Below are positions 8,608-18,300 of a stretch of 30,851 bases of DNA, piece after piece (position 1 is the first letter of the stretch; each line of letters begins with the position of its first letter). The DNA is from JAAYYM01 sp035271065 (GTDB lineage Bacteria > Bacillota > Clostridia > Lachnospirales > Lachnospiraceae). Made by a program: the position numbers and the translations under genes. The notes under the pieces were generated by a model. That model made no database searches and was not told the origin of the DNA. It saw only the letters and a program-made list of their open reading frames with translations. Location of the stretch: positions 1-30,851 of the forward strand of contig DATESB010000134.1 of the NCBI GenBank assembly GCA_035271065.1, in the 5' to 3' direction.

Positions 8608-8662
8608 CCGAAACAACTGATGAAGATACGAACTTATCTCATATGCTCATCAGTGGTCTCGG
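8608..8662 (-). promoter_or_regulatory. Long stem-loop in the pnp leader
   Basis: On the minus strand, bases 8662-8647 pair with 8623-8608 as a 16-position stem with a single C/T mismatch and one G-U pair. The apex holds a second hairpin (AGATA, 6-nt loop, TATCT; 8639-8624). The structure lies 70 nt upstream of the pnp ATG and after the rpsO terminator. In Escherichia coli the pnp leader has a stem cut by RNase III in PNPase autoregulation; a similar role here is inference from position and shape. Confidence 0.6.
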
Positions 8663-8684
8663 TGTCATTCCTCCACCTGTTTTT

Positions 8685-8720
8685 TATTCTTAAAATAGGG
8701 CGGATATAACTCCGCCCTAG
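8685..8720 (-). terminator. Rho-independent terminator after rpsO
   Basis: TAGGGCGGA (8719-8711) and TCCGCCCTA (8704-8696) form a perfect 9-bp GC-rich stem with a 6-nt loop, followed by TTTTAAG and an A-rich stretch. It begins 15 nt after the rpsO stop. No convincing promoter was found between it and pnp, so pnp may depend on partial read-through. Confidence 0.85.
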
Positions 8721-8734
8721 ATTAATTCAAGTTA

Positions 8735-9001
8735 TTATTTTCTAATTCCCAGTTTATCAATCAAAATACGGTATCTTTCAATATCAGATTTCTTCAAGTA
8801 GTCAAGTAAACCTCTTCTCTGACCAATCATCTTGAACAAACCGCTTCTTGAATGATGATCCTTCGGATGTGCCTGCAGATGCTCTGTAAGCTCCTGAATT
8901 CTTGCTGTCAGGACTGCAATCTGTACTTCCGGTGAACCTGTATCACCCTCTGCTCTTGCATATTCCTGCATAATTGCTGTTTTCTTTTCCTTCGTGATCA
9001 T
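8735..9001 (-). CDS. rpsO: 30S ribosomal protein S15
   Basis: A primary 16S rRNA-binding protein of the small subunit platform, binding the central-domain junction. The 88 residues match the family length and show the family core GSPEVQIAVLTARI, HPKDHHSRSGLFKMIGQRR and the C-terminal YRILIDKLGIRK. The frame extends 35 codons farther upstream, but ATG 9001 is preceded by a strong AAAGGAGG site and matches the family N-terminus (MITKEKK); the upstream bases are leader. It has its own sigma-A promoter and terminator. Confidence 0.98.
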   Translation of the reverse strand: MITKEKKTAIMQEYARAEGDTGSPEVQIAVLTARIQELTEHLQAHPKDHHSRSGLFKMIGQRRGLLDYLKKSDIERYRILIDKLGIRK

Positions 9002-9090
9002 GTGATGACCTCCTTTTTTCTTATTTGTCCGGCGTATACCAAGAACCAGGTCGGAGTCTCCTTCGTCTGAGTATAGGCTAGTTTTCACAC
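9002..9090 (-). promoter_or_regulatory. rpsO 5' leader, possible S15 autoregulatory site
   Basis: About 90 nt lie between the predicted start site and the rpsO ATG. The leader contains GGAG-A-CTCC, a TATAC/GTATA pair that could enclose it, and a GC-rich CGCCGG just before the A-rich ribosome-site region. Several bacteria let S15 bind its own leader; the structures differ between lineages. No known S15-leader structure was identified here, so this is a candidate only. Confidence 0.3.
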
Positions 9091-9096
9091 TAAAGT

Positions 9097-9125
9097 AGTA
9101 TAACACAAGTATTCACCTATGTAAA
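9097..9125 (-). promoter_or_regulatory. Sigma-A promoter of rpsO
   Basis: TTTACA (9125-9120), 17-nt spacer, TATACT (9102-9097) on the minus strand. The -35 lies only a few bases after the stop codon of the preceding NlpC/P60 gene, which has no terminator of its own, so rpsO may also receive read-through. Confidence 0.85.
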
Positions 9126-9128
9126 CCA

Positions 9129-10229
9129 CTAACTCAAAATTCTTCTGACCGCCAGCGGCGTTCTGTAAGAAGCATTTGATATCTTAATACCTGTTCTTGC
9201 GGAACTTGCATGTACCACTTGTCCGCCACCGATATAAATAGCTACATGGTTAATTGTAGAGCCGTTTCCGTAGAATACAAGGTCACCCGGTTTTGCTTCA
9301 GACAGACTAATCTTTGTTCCGTAACCTGCCTGTGCCCTACTGGAGTGTGGCAATGATATTCCAAAATTCTTATAAATCGACATTACAAACCCTGAACAGT
9401 CAGCACCATTTGTCAAACTTGTGCCACCCCATACATACGGGTTGCCGACAAACTTCTTGGCATATGCCACCATTGCAATTCTGACATCCGAAACCCCTTC
9501 GCCATAACGAAGTTCCGTCATCGTAACTGCTTTATCAAGTTCCTCTGCTATATCAACATATTCCTTGGAAATAAAACCTTCTTCATCATCAATTGCAATC
9601 TTAACCCATTCTCCGGTATCCTCTAGCACTTCCAGTTCTTCACCTTCCGGAATAAGTGTCAGTACATTACCGTTCAAAGACGGTGCTGTACGAACCTTTA
9701 AGGTCATGGTATTAACAGTTGCCATGGTTGTCTTAACTTCTTCTGCAATTGATTTCGCATCCTGTCCTGTATAAAGAAATTCTGTACTAACATATCCTTC
9801 TACCTGACCGGACTTAATCTTGGCCCATCCATTCTCTATGGAAAGAATTTCGCAGCCTGAATTCTTTGGCATCTTTCCGACAATCTCACCATTCTCTTTT
9901 GGCTCTTTTCGTACATTTAAATGATTATCTACATGCGCAATACCAAGATTCATAAAACCATAGGTTTCTTCAGCAATTGCTTCCACCGTAATCACCGGTG
10001 CTTCCTGTTTTGCAACATCAGAATTCGATACAGTACTGTTTCCAGACACCTGACTGTTCTGCGAGGTTGTGTCAATAATATCTGCAATAGCGCCTGCACT
10101 CACAAGCGTGTCCAATACTGACGCATCTGTTTCCGTAACAAAAGAAAAAGTCATAAAAACACTCAACAAAAGTGCTCCCATGCCTTTTTTCATTCTATTA
10201 ATATGATTTAATCTATGTAATAAACTCAT
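9129..10229 (-). CDS. Secreted SH3-SH3-NlpC/P60 cell wall hydrolase
   Basis: Predicted exported peptidoglycan endopeptidase cutting stem-peptide bonds. The 366 residues have a basic N-terminus with a hydrophobic signal segment (about 16-31, ending near TETDA), a Ser/Thr-rich spacer, two bacterial SH3 domains (about 95-155, with LNVRKEPKENGEIVG and GWAKI; and 165-225, with LKVRTAPSLNGNVL and EWVKI), and an NlpC/P60 domain (about 250-366). Catalytic Cys278 lies in GADCSGF, the His in INHVAIYIG, and the third polar residue in VVHASS. The ATG at 10229 is chosen because AGGAG precedes it, though 13 nt away; a later ATG (10193) has no ribosome site, and the codons upstream overlap the promoter. It has its own consensus promoter and a WalR-like site. 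Confidence 0.92.
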   Translation of the reverse strand: MSLLHRLNHINRMKKGMGALLLSVFMTFSFVTETDASVLDTLVSAGAIADIIDTTSQNSQVSGNSTVSNSDVAKQEAPVITVEAIAEETYGFMNLGIAHVDNHLNVRKEPKENGEIVGKMPKNSGCEILSIENGWAKIKSGQVEGYVSTEFLYTGQDAKSIAEEVKTTMATVNTMTLKVRTAPSLNGNVLTLIPEGEELEVLEDTGEWVKIAIDDEEGFISKEYVDIAEELDKAVTMTELRYGEGVSDVRIAMVAYAKKFVGNPYVWGGTSLTNGADCSGFVMSIYKNFGISLPHSSRAQAGYGTKISLSEAKPGDLVFYGNGSTINHVAIYIGGGQVVHASSARTGIKISNASYRTPLAVRRILS

Positions 10230-10251
10230 GCTGATGTCAATTCTCCTAATT

Positions 10252-10268
10252 GTTACGAAATTGTTACA
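10252..10268 (-). promoter_or_regulatory. WalR-like direct repeat in the NlpC/P60 leader
   Basis: On the minus strand TGTAAC (10268-10263), 5 nt, CGTAAC (10257-10252). The WalR (YycF) consensus is two TGTWAH hexamers separated by 5 nt; the first copy fits and the second differs only at its first base. WalR controls wall hydrolases of the NlpC/P60 type in Bacillus and Staphylococcus. The site lies about 10-25 nt downstream of the predicted transcription start, a position more typical of repression than of activation. Confidence 0.45.
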
Positions 10269-10283
10269 AATCCTTCTATTCGT

Positions 10284-10312
10284 ATTATAACAATCCGCCA
10301 CATGCATGTCAA
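10284..10312 (-). promoter_or_regulatory. Consensus sigma-A promoter of the NlpC/P60 gene
   Basis: TTGACA (10312-10307), 17-nt spacer, TATAAT (10289-10284): a full consensus match in both boxes. The predicted start is near 10277, leaving a leader of about 47 nt. Confidence 0.93.
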
Positions 10313-10365
10313 CATCAACATCTATGCAATATCTTCCTATGCGCACTAAATATGCACCATTCTCC

Positions 10366-12027
10366 TTATGCCTTCTCTGCGGACTTACGTGCGGTTTCGG
10401 GATCCGGATCTAATATGGAAAATGCAATATTCGTTGCATGATCTGCTACTCGCTCAAGTCCGGAAACAACATCTGAGAAAATCATGCCCGCTTCCGGTGA
10501 ACATTCATTCTTGGTTAGTCTATCCACATGTGCCTGCTGTAATTCTCTTTCCTTTTCATCAATTGCATCTTCTAACTGCAGGATGTCATGCAAATGCTCT
10601 TCACTGTTTTCTGAAAACATTTCAACCGCAAAACGAACAATAGTATTAACCATATCTAACATATCGCCCATTTCCTTCTGCGCTTCCTTACTGAAACCAA
10701 GATTGCTTTCCCTGCGCTGACGTGCTGAGTCTGCCACATTTTCAGCATGGTCTCCGATACGTTCAATGTCATTTACCACATGGAACAGCCCGCCGATGCT
10801 CTTTGCATCCTCTACCGGCAGGTTTGTCTGGCTGATTTTAACCAGATAATTCGTAATCTCATGATTGAGGAAATTGATATTTTCCTCCACCTCATATACT
10901 TCATTAATATCTTCTTCATCCAAGGTAATCAGCGCATTCATAGCACGATTCAGATTCTCACCTGCAAGCGATGCCATTCTCTCAAGTTCTTTCGTTGCAT
11001 CAATGACAGCCGTTGCCGGAGAAAATACTGCCTTGGCTCCGATATACTTAAGCTGCAGATTGGCACGATAACCAACCTTCTCGTCCTCGCCTCTGATTAA
11101 CAGATAGGTCAGTTTGACAAGCGCTCCGCCAAACGGGAACAAGATAATAACCTGGAACACCTTGAACATCGTATGTGCATTTGCAACGCAGCGCCCCATA
11201 TTGTCGCCTGAAATACGTACAATCAAATCCATTACCTGCGGCATAAAGAAAATCAAAATAGTAAAGATAACTGCTGTACCGAATACATTGAACAGAAAAT
11301 GAATCATAGCAGCACGTTTTGCTTCTTTCTTACCTGCAAGTGATGCAATCAATGCAGTTACACAGGAACCGATATTACATCCCAATATGATAAAACAGCA
11401 AATCGGCAAGTCCAGTAGCCCTTGATTCGCCATCAACAATACAATACTAACCGTTACAGAAGAACTTTGAATAATTGCCGTTAAAATAAATCCAACCAAA
11501 ACCGCTAACAATGGGTTTCTGAGAGAAGCAAGAAGACCTGTAACCGACGGCATTTCTCTGATACCCTCCATCGCACCGCCCATAATGGAAAGACCCATAA
11601 AAAGAACGCCGAACCCCAGAAGAACCTCACCAATCTTCTGCACATTCAAGCGTTTATTAAACATCACCATCAATATTCCGAGAAGCACAAAAGCAGGTGC
11701 TACCTTCGATAAGTTAAAAGAAACCAACTGCGAAGTCACCGTAGTACCGATATTGGCACCCATGATAACACCCACAGCCTGAGACAAACTCATGATTCCG
11801 GAGTTAACAAAACTAACCACCATAACTGTACACGCCGAAGACGACTGTACAACTGCAGTGAATACAATACCGACCAGCATGCCTGTAAAACGGTTCTTCG
11901 TAAAGAACTCTAAGATACTTCTCAGCTTGGCACCGGCTGCTTTCTCAATTCCCTCGCTCATCATCTTCATGCCAAAGAGGAACAATCCCAATCCGCCGGC
12001 TAACGATAAAATAATCTCTGTAACCAT
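10366..12027 (-). CDS. Na/Pi-cotransporter family protein with PhoU-like tail
   Basis: A predicted sodium-dependent phosphate transporter of the NptA/PNaS type in the cytoplasmic membrane. The 553 residues contain about eight or nine hydrophobic helices in two inverted halves, each with the signature QSSS (TAVVQSSSACTVM near 60-72 and TAIIQSSSVTVSI near 185-197) and a GxNIGT/GCNIGS partner motif (GANIGTTVTSQLV and GCNIGSCVTALIA). From about residue 345 the protein is a soluble helical PhoU-like domain with repeated VNDIERIGDHAENVAD and VSGLERVADHATNIAF. The AAGGAG site and the short 44-nt gap after ribF suggest it may be the last gene of the rimP-infB operon; no terminator was seen between them. 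Substrate is inferred from the family. Confidence 0.9.
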   Translation of the reverse strand: MVTEIILSLAGGLGLFLFGMKMMSEGIEKAAGAKLRSILEFFTKNRFTGMLVGIVFTAVVQSSSACTVMVVSFVNSGIMSLSQAVGVIMGANIGTTVTSQLVSFNLSKVAPAFVLLGILMVMFNKRLNVQKIGEVLLGFGVLFMGLSIMGGAMEGIREMPSVTGLLASLRNPLLAVLVGFILTAIIQSSSVTVSIVLLMANQGLLDLPICCFIILGCNIGSCVTALIASLAGKKEAKRAAMIHFLFNVFGTAVIFTILIFFMPQVMDLIVRISGDNMGRCVANAHTMFKVFQVIILFPFGGALVKLTYLLIRGEDEKVGYRANLQLKYIGAKAVFSPATAVIDATKELERMASLAGENLNRAMNALITLDEEDINEVYEVEENINFLNHEITNYLVKISQTNLPVEDAKSIGGLFHVVNDIERIGDHAENVADSARQRRESNLGFSKEAQKEMGDMLDMVNTIVRFAVEMFSENSEEHLHDILQLEDAIDEKERELQQAHVDRLTKNECSPEAGMIFSDVVSGLERVADHATNIAFSILDPDPETARKSAEKA

Positions 12028-12071
12028 GTGTATTACTTCTCCTTAATTTCTCTTTCGAAATCCGTACCTTT

Positions 12072-13055
12072 TCATTTTAGCGGAAGATGTACGAACTTAC
12101 AAGGCATTTCTACAAATTTCTCGTATTTTTTTCTATATTTGGTATGCCATTGCTCTCCTGACACTATATCTGACTGCATTTGCTGCTTTAAATCCTCTAC
12201 AGAAGGGAACTTCATTTCCGGTCTCTGATACTCCAGCAGACTGACTACAACAACGTCACCATACACATCTTGATGAAACTGATAAATATAGGTTTCTACT
12301 CCGTTTTTGATATCACCGTCAACCGTCGGTTTGCATCCAATATTCGTAATACCGTCATAAAGAACACCATTACAACTAACCTTTGACAGATACACGCCAT
12401 TAGGCGGAAGCAGTTTATGCTCCTCAGGTATCAAATTAACTGTCGGCATTCCAAGCGTTCTGCCGAATTTTCTCCCGTGTACCACCTCGCCAATGAGTGA
12501 ATACGGCATCATCAGCATTTCATTTGCCAACTCCATAGAACCACTTTCAATTTCCCCTCGGATAAAAGAAGAACTGATTTCCTGACCTTGGTATAATTCC
12601 TTCGTAACAATCACAGTTTCATACTGATATAGTTCCCCGTATTTCTGAAGCAATACACGATCACCAAGTCCTTTATGTCCAAACCGACAATCCGTTCCGG
12701 CAATAATCGCTTTCATATGCAATCTGTTCACAAGGATATCCTCAATAAATGCTTCTGCGGATATTGCTGCTGTTTCCTCATAAAACGGAAATTCAATCAG
12801 ATAATCAACGCCAAAACTTTCAAGCATTGCTCTCTTTTCCGCATTGGTTGTAAGCACTTTTTGATTTTTTCCATAAAAAACGGAAGTAGGCGGTGTATCA
12901 AAAGTAAATACTACAGTCTTCAGTCCCTTGCTCTTTCTTGCAAGCAGCTCCTGCAATATCTTCTCATGACCTTTGTGTATGCCGTCAAATTTTCCGATGG
13001 CAACAGCCGTCTCTTCCTCAATATGAAAATCTATTGTATTCGTTATGTTCATCAT
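12072..13055 (-). CDS. ribF: Bifunctional riboflavin kinase / FAD synthetase
   Basis: Phosphorylates riboflavin to FMN and then adenylylates it to FAD. The 327 residues begin with a nucleotidyltransferase domain (about 15-165) with GKFDGIHKGH (21-30; the HxGH adenylyltransferase motif) and a conserved SSSFIRG-type motif (SSFIRGEIESG). The riboflavin kinase domain follows (about 190-315): GRKFGRTLGMPTVNL, NGVYLSKV, GITNIGCKPTVDG and the catalytic-Glu strand ETYIYQF. The ATG overlaps the truB stop by 4 nt. Its place after truB is the usual Firmicutes arrangement. Confidence 0.96.
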   Translation of the reverse strand: MMNITNTIDFHIEEETAVAIGKFDGIHKGHEKILQELLARKSKGLKTVVFTFDTPPTSVFYGKNQKVLTTNAEKRAMLESFGVDYLIEFPFYEETAAISAEAFIEDILVNRLHMKAIIAGTDCRFGHKGLGDRVLLQKYGELYQYETVIVTKELYQGQEISSSFIRGEIESGSMELANEMLMMPYSLIGEVVHGRKFGRTLGMPTVNLIPEEHKLLPPNGVYLSKVSCNGVLYDGITNIGCKPTVDGDIKNGVETYIYQFHQDVYGDVVVVSLLEYQRPEMKFPSVEDLKQQMQSDIVSGEQWHTKYRKKYEKFVEMPCKFVHLPLK

Positions 13056-13990
13056 GGTAAAAACACCTTTACAGGCTTAAACATCCTGCCTGTCCACTCA
13101 TATATCCCAATAAAATACTGCTTGGAATCATATACACGAACGCGCACACCCATTGGATAGTTTGGAATCGTTCCGTCGGTACTGCCGTAAAACTGATTGC
13201 CGTTATGCAACAGTTTATCCTCTTCCGCATCCGCATATACCTTCGCCATATCCGAAAACATCTCATCTATCGCAATCACATGTTGCTCTAATGTTCCTTC
13301 ATCACGCAGTCTTTCCACCTGTGACAACGTCATTGCATCTTCCATCAAAAAGCGTTCAACCTGCGTGCGTTCGAGTTGCTTCATTGTTGCCCCGACACCC
13401 AGTTTCTGCCCGATATCATGGCATAATGTTCTGATATAGGTGCCCTTGGAACAAGACACTTCCATTGCAATTTCCGGCAAGTATCCCGCAGCTACCGCCT
13501 GTTCTTCCGCTGCTATAAAAATATCCGTAATGGTAATAGCATGTATCTCTATTTGACGCGCCTCGCGCTCAATCTCAATCCCTGCGCGTGCCAACTCATA
13601 CAGTTTCTTTCCGTTGACCTTAAGTGCAGAATACATCGGAGGTATCTGACTGCCATTTCCGACGAATCCCATAATCGTTTGCTCGACTTGTTCCTTAGTT
13701 ATGTTGACCAATTGCTCCGATGTTGCTTCTGTGAGCACTGTTCCTGAACTATCCTGTGTATCTGTTGTTCTGCCAAGTACAAATGTCGTCCGATAGGTCT
13801 TGCTTTTATCCGTCAGCATATCACACAGCTTCGTTGCTTTGCCGAGACATACAGGAAGAACCCCGGTTGCATCCGGATCAAGTGTTCCGGTGTGCCCGAT
13901 TTTCTTCTGTTTCAGAATGCCTCGCAATTTTGCCACAACATCATGCGACGTATATCCTGCTTCTTTGTAAATGTTGATAACTCCGTCCAT
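13052..13990 (-). CDS. truB: tRNA pseudouridine-55 synthase
   Basis: Makes pseudouridine 55 in the T-loop of tRNAs. The 312 residues begin MDGVINIYKEAGYTSHDVV and contain the catalytic motif GHTGTLDPDATGVLP with Asp38, the YSALKVNGKKLYELAR motif, and CSKGTYIRTLCHDIGQKLG. A C-terminal extension (from about 235) corresponds to the small PUA-like domain of bacterial TruB. It begins 3 nt after the nrnA stop and overlaps ribF by 4 nt. Confidence 0.97.
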   Translation of the reverse strand: MDGVINIYKEAGYTSHDVVAKLRGILKQKKIGHTGTLDPDATGVLPVCLGKATKLCDMLTDKSKTYRTTFVLGRTTDTQDSSGTVLTEATSEQLVNITKEQVEQTIMGFVGNGSQIPPMYSALKVNGKKLYELARAGIEIEREARQIEIHAITITDIFIAAEEQAVAAGYLPEIAMEVSCSKGTYIRTLCHDIGQKLGVGATMKQLERTQVERFLMEDAMTLSQVERLRDEGTLEQHVIAIDEMFSDMAKVYADAEEDKLLHNGNQFYGSTDGTIPNYPMGVRVRVYDSKQYFIGIYEWTGRMFKPVKVFLP

Positions 13991-13993
13991 TCG

Positions 13994-14950
13994 TTACCCC
14001 TGCAATTGTTGCTCAATATAATATGATATGTTATTCACCACATCATGAAAGGTTCCGTTCATCGTGCAGCCTGCTGCTCTGATATGTCCGCCACCGCCAA
14101 ATGCTGCAGCAATCTTTGCCACATCCACAATTTTATTGGAGCGCATACTGACCTTATATTCCTGCATTCCGGTCTGATATAGAAAAATCGCACATTCCAC
14201 ACCTCTTGTTATGCGCAACTGATTCACAATTCCATCCAACGATTTCGGCTGTATTTCATAGAAATCCATTGTCTTTTGATCTACCATACTGACAATACAT
14301 TTGCCGTCCATAAACAAAAAACTTTCCAACAATGCACGTCCGAGTATCTGATTTGCCGCATATGACTTTTCATAGAAAGTTCGGTCAATAATCCCCGTCC
14401 TGTCAAAATCATATTCCGTCAACTCACCCAACACCTGAAAAGTATTCTTTGAGGTATTTGAATACTGAAATACACCGGTATCATGTACAATTCCCGTAAA
14501 AACCGCTTCTGCAATATCTGCATCCATATCTGCACGATCAATCAGATTGTATACCAATTCGCAAGTCGAACTTGCATCCGCCACAATATAATTCACATCT
14601 GCAAATCCCGTATTACTGATATGATGGTCAATACAGATTGTCTTTCCGGCTTCCTTAAAATACTTCTGTGCCTCACCCAGCCGTTCCGCATCACCGCAGT
14701 CAAGCGCGATAAACACATCATATTTCGTATCCGAATCATACAGACTGTTAATCTGATCCGTCCCTTTCAAAAATAAAAACACACCCGACGGAGCTTCCAA
14801 GAAAAAATCAATCTGCGCCTCGGGCATTGTCTTTTTCAAATACTGATACATTGCACTATTGGCACCGATGCAATCTCCGTCCGGACGTACATGTCCGGAA
14901 ACGGCGATTGTCCTAGCCCCATTTAATTCTTTTTTCAAATCAATCATCAT
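13994..14950 (-). CDS. nrnA: DHH-family oligoribonuclease / pAp phosphatase
   Basis: NrnA-type enzymes degrade short RNA oligonucleotides (and, in several species, pGpG and 3'-phosphoadenosine 5'-phosphate), replacing the Orn protein that Firmicutes lack. The 318 residues show the DHH metal motifs: SGHVRPDGDCIGAN (19-32), ALDCGDAERLG, CIDHHISNTGFADVNY and GIVHDTGVFQYSNT. The DHHA1 substrate-binding part ends with AAFGGGGHIRAAGC. The ATG overlaps the rbfA stop by 11 nt, and the gene holds the standard position between rbfA and truB. Confidence 0.95.
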   Translation of the reverse strand: MMIDLKKELNGARTIAVSGHVRPDGDCIGANSAMYQYLKKTMPEAQIDFFLEAPSGVFLFLKGTDQINSLYDSDTKYDVFIALDCGDAERLGEAQKYFKEAGKTICIDHHISNTGFADVNYIVADASSTCELVYNLIDRADMDADIAEAVFTGIVHDTGVFQYSNTSKNTFQVLGELTEYDFDRTGIIDRTFYEKSYAANQILGRALLESFLFMDGKCIVSMVDQKTMDFYEIQPKSLDGIVNQLRITRGVECAIFLYQTGMQEYKVSMRSNKIVDVAKIAAAFGGGGHIRAAGCTMNGTFHDVVNNISYYIEQQLQG

Positions 14951-15308
14951 TCATATCCTTTTTATTAACGTCGTCGATTAATTTCGACATATTAATTCCA
15001 TATTCCACCGAAGTATCCAGAACAAACCGAAGTTCCGGCGTGTTGCGCAAATCCATCGCCTGCGCCAACTGATGTCTGATAAATCCTTCGGCACTTTTCA
15101 GACCGTCCATTGTATCCTGCTGTGCCTTTGCATCGCCCAGTACGCTAATCCACGCTTTACAGGTCTTTAAGTCTGTTGCAACCTCAACATCCGTCACACA
15201 GGTGACCGGACTGATTCTTGGGTCCTTCATCTGACTGCGTATAATCTCTGCCAATTCTCTCTGCACTTCTCCATTGAGTCTGGCATTCTTAACACTGTTC
15301 TTTCTCAT
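14940..15308 (-). CDS. rbfA: 30S ribosome-binding factor A
   Basis: A KH-like protein that binds immature 30S subunits and helps 16S rRNA 5'-end maturation. The 122 residues match the family length and include the N-terminal VQRELAEIIRSQMKDPRI, VEVATDLKTCKAWISVLGD, and ELRFVLDTSVEYGINMSKLI. The start overlaps the infB stop by one base (TAATG), indicating coupled translation. Confidence 0.97.
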   Translation of the reverse strand: MRKNSVKNARLNGEVQRELAEIIRSQMKDPRISPVTCVTDVEVATDLKTCKAWISVLGDAKAQQDTMDGLKSAEGFIRHQLAQAMDLRNTPELRFVLDTSVEYGINMSKLIDDVNKKDMNDD

Positions 15309-18300
15309 TATCTCGGAACCTCCACCATTGTATACGCTTCAACAACATCCAATTCCTGAACTGCATCGAACCCTTCAAATACCAATCCACATTCAAATCC
15401 AGCTTTTACTTCCTTGGCATCATCTTTGAATCTCTTTAACGATGCTAACTTACCTTCAAATATCTGCTCGCCTTCTCTGGATATTCTAACCGAACATCCT
15501 CTTTGGAACAAACCGTCAAGCACATAAGAACCGGAAATATTACCAATGCCGGAAGCCTTGAATATCTGTCTGATTTCCGCATGTCCGAGTACCTTCTCCT
15601 CAAATACAGGATCCAACATACCCTTCATGGCAGCTTCCACATCTTCAATTGCCTTGTAAATAACGCTGTACAGTCTGACATCAACGCCTTCTGTCTCTGC
15701 TGTTGTCTTTGCTGTTGCATCCGGTCTTACATTAAATCCGATGATGATTGCATTGGAAGCCGATGCCAAAATTACATCTGATTCATTGATTGCACCAACA
15801 CCGCCATGGATTACTTTAACAACAACTTCTTCATTTGACAGTTTCAGGAGACTTTCCTTCACTGCTTCCACGGAGCCCTGTACGTCAGCCTTAATAATAA
15901 TATTAAGTTCCTTTAGGTTACCTGCCTGTATCTGTGTGAATAAGTCATCCAGAGACAGCATCTTCGCCTTTGTATCATCCAGCAATTTCACTCTGTTCTG
16001 AGAAATAAAGGTCTCTGCAAAGCTTCTTGCTTCCTTATCATTTTCAGGTGCCACAAAGATATCGCCTGCATTCGGCACATCACCAAGTCCCAGTATCTCA
16101 ACCGGTGTTGACGGACCTGCTTCTTTTACTCTGCGTCCCTTATCATCAATCATGGCTCTTACTTTACCATGGCAAGAACCTGCCGCAATAAAGTCACCAA
16201 TCTTCAGTGTTCCCTTTTGTACCAATACAGTCGCAACCGGACCACGTCCCTTGTCAAGCTGTGCCTCGATGACAAGACCTCTTGCTTTTCTCTTGGCATT
16301 GGACTTTAGTTCCAAGATATCAGCTGTCAATAAAATCATCTCAAGCATCTGCTCGATACCTTCGCCGGACTTAGCCGAAACAGGTGCAAACACAGTACTG
16401 CCACCCCAATCTTCGGGAATCAGTTCATATTCTGCCAGTTCCTGTTTTACTCTGTCGATATTCGCACTCGGCTTATCAATTTTATTCACCGCTACGATAA
16501 TTTCAATGCCTGCTGCCTTAGCATGATTGATTGCTTCTACTGTCTGAGGCATAACACCGTCATCAGCTGCTACAACCAAAATTGCAATATCCGTTGCATT
16601 GGCACCACGCATACGCATTGCCGTAAATGCCTCATGTCCCGGTGTATCAAGGAATGTAATCTTCTGGCCGTTAATGGTTACGACGTAAGCACCGATATGC
16701 TGTGTGATACCGCCTGCTTCTCTGTCAATCACATTGGTCTTTCTGATTGCATCCAGGAGTGAAGTTTTACCATGATCAACATGACCCATAACACAGATAA
16801 CCGGAGGTCTTGCTGTCATATCTTCCGGATTTTCTTCTTCCTCTTTCAAGAGTTCTTCGATCACGTCAATTACAATTTCCTTCTCGCAAAGAACTTCAAA
16901 TTCCATAGCAATTTCTTCTGCTACTTCATAGGAAACTTCCTGATTAACCGTTACAACCTTACCCTGCAAGAATAATTTCTTTACAATTGCCGACGGCTGT
17001 ATCTTCATTTTTTCTGCAAGTTCTTTAATCGTCAATGATTCCGGAAGTGTGATTACTTTAATCTTTTCTTCCTCTTTAACGATTGCCTTCTCCTGCGGTT
17101 TCTCTAATTTAGTAGGTTTTGCACCCTTAACAGGCTTACCGCCTTTGAATCCGTCTTCATTCGTAAAGATCTGGTCTTTACGCTTCTTATCCTGATTCTG
17201 TCTGCGCTTCTCCTGCTCGTCGCGATGCTTCTCCTGTTCCTTCACCGTTGTCTTAGCACTTGAATCAAATCCGCCTGCTGCGCCCGGTCTGCCACCTTGG
17301 CCCTGTCCCGGTGAATTGCCATAAGGCCTGTTGCCGCCCTGACCTTGTGAGTTGCCATATGGTCTGCTGCCACCCTGACCTTGTGAGTTGCCATATGGTC
17401 TGCTGCCGCCTTGACCTTGATTATTATATGGTCTGCTGCCGCCTTGACCCTGATTATTATACGGTCTGCTGCCGCCCTGACCTTGATTATTATATGGTCT
17501 GGCACCACCTTGACCCTGACTATTGTTGTAAGGTCTGCTGCCACCCTGACCTTGATTGCTGCTATATGTTCTGCCACCGCTCTGGCCCTGTCTTACTCCG
17601 CCTTGCCCTGTCGGACGAGAGTCATCTCTTCTAGCACCGCTGTTACTACTATTATAACTCCTAGTAGGAGCGTTACCACTTTGTACACCCGTCGTATTCG
17701 TTTGGACATTGGTTTGACCTTGACTGCTTGCGTTTTCATTGGCACTACCTCCTGCCTTTTGATCAGATGGTTTTCTCTGTGCTGCCTGTCTGTCTGCTCT
17801 TTCCTGCTCCAAACGGCTTTGTTCCATCTCTCTGCTTGCTGTTCTTTCCACATTGATTTTTACTAACGGTGCCGGTCTTCCCTGCATAGATGCACCGGAA
17901 TTTCTTCCCTGCTGTCCTGCATTTTGCGGTCTTGACTGACTATTATTCGGGCGTTGTGCCCCGTTATTTCCCTGTGCCGGTCTCTGTCCGCCCAGTGCAC
18001 GACTGTTATGCGGATTGCTGACAAAAATGATATTCGTCTTTTTCTTCTTAGGTGCTTCCTCTTTTGCTGCCTCTGCTTTTGGCGCTTCTGCCTTCGGCTC
18101 CTCTGCAACTGCTTCTGCTTTCGTTGCTTCCGCCTTGGATGCTTCTGCCTTGGGTTCCGCTTTTGTTTCTGCTTTAGGCTCTGCCTTTGCTGTACTCTTT
18201 GTCTTTGTAGCAGCTTTTTCGTCTGTCTTCTCCGCAGAAGCCGTCTTTTTAGCCGCAGCCTTCTTTGCTCCGCCAAATGCCTTTTTGACTAATTCAATTT

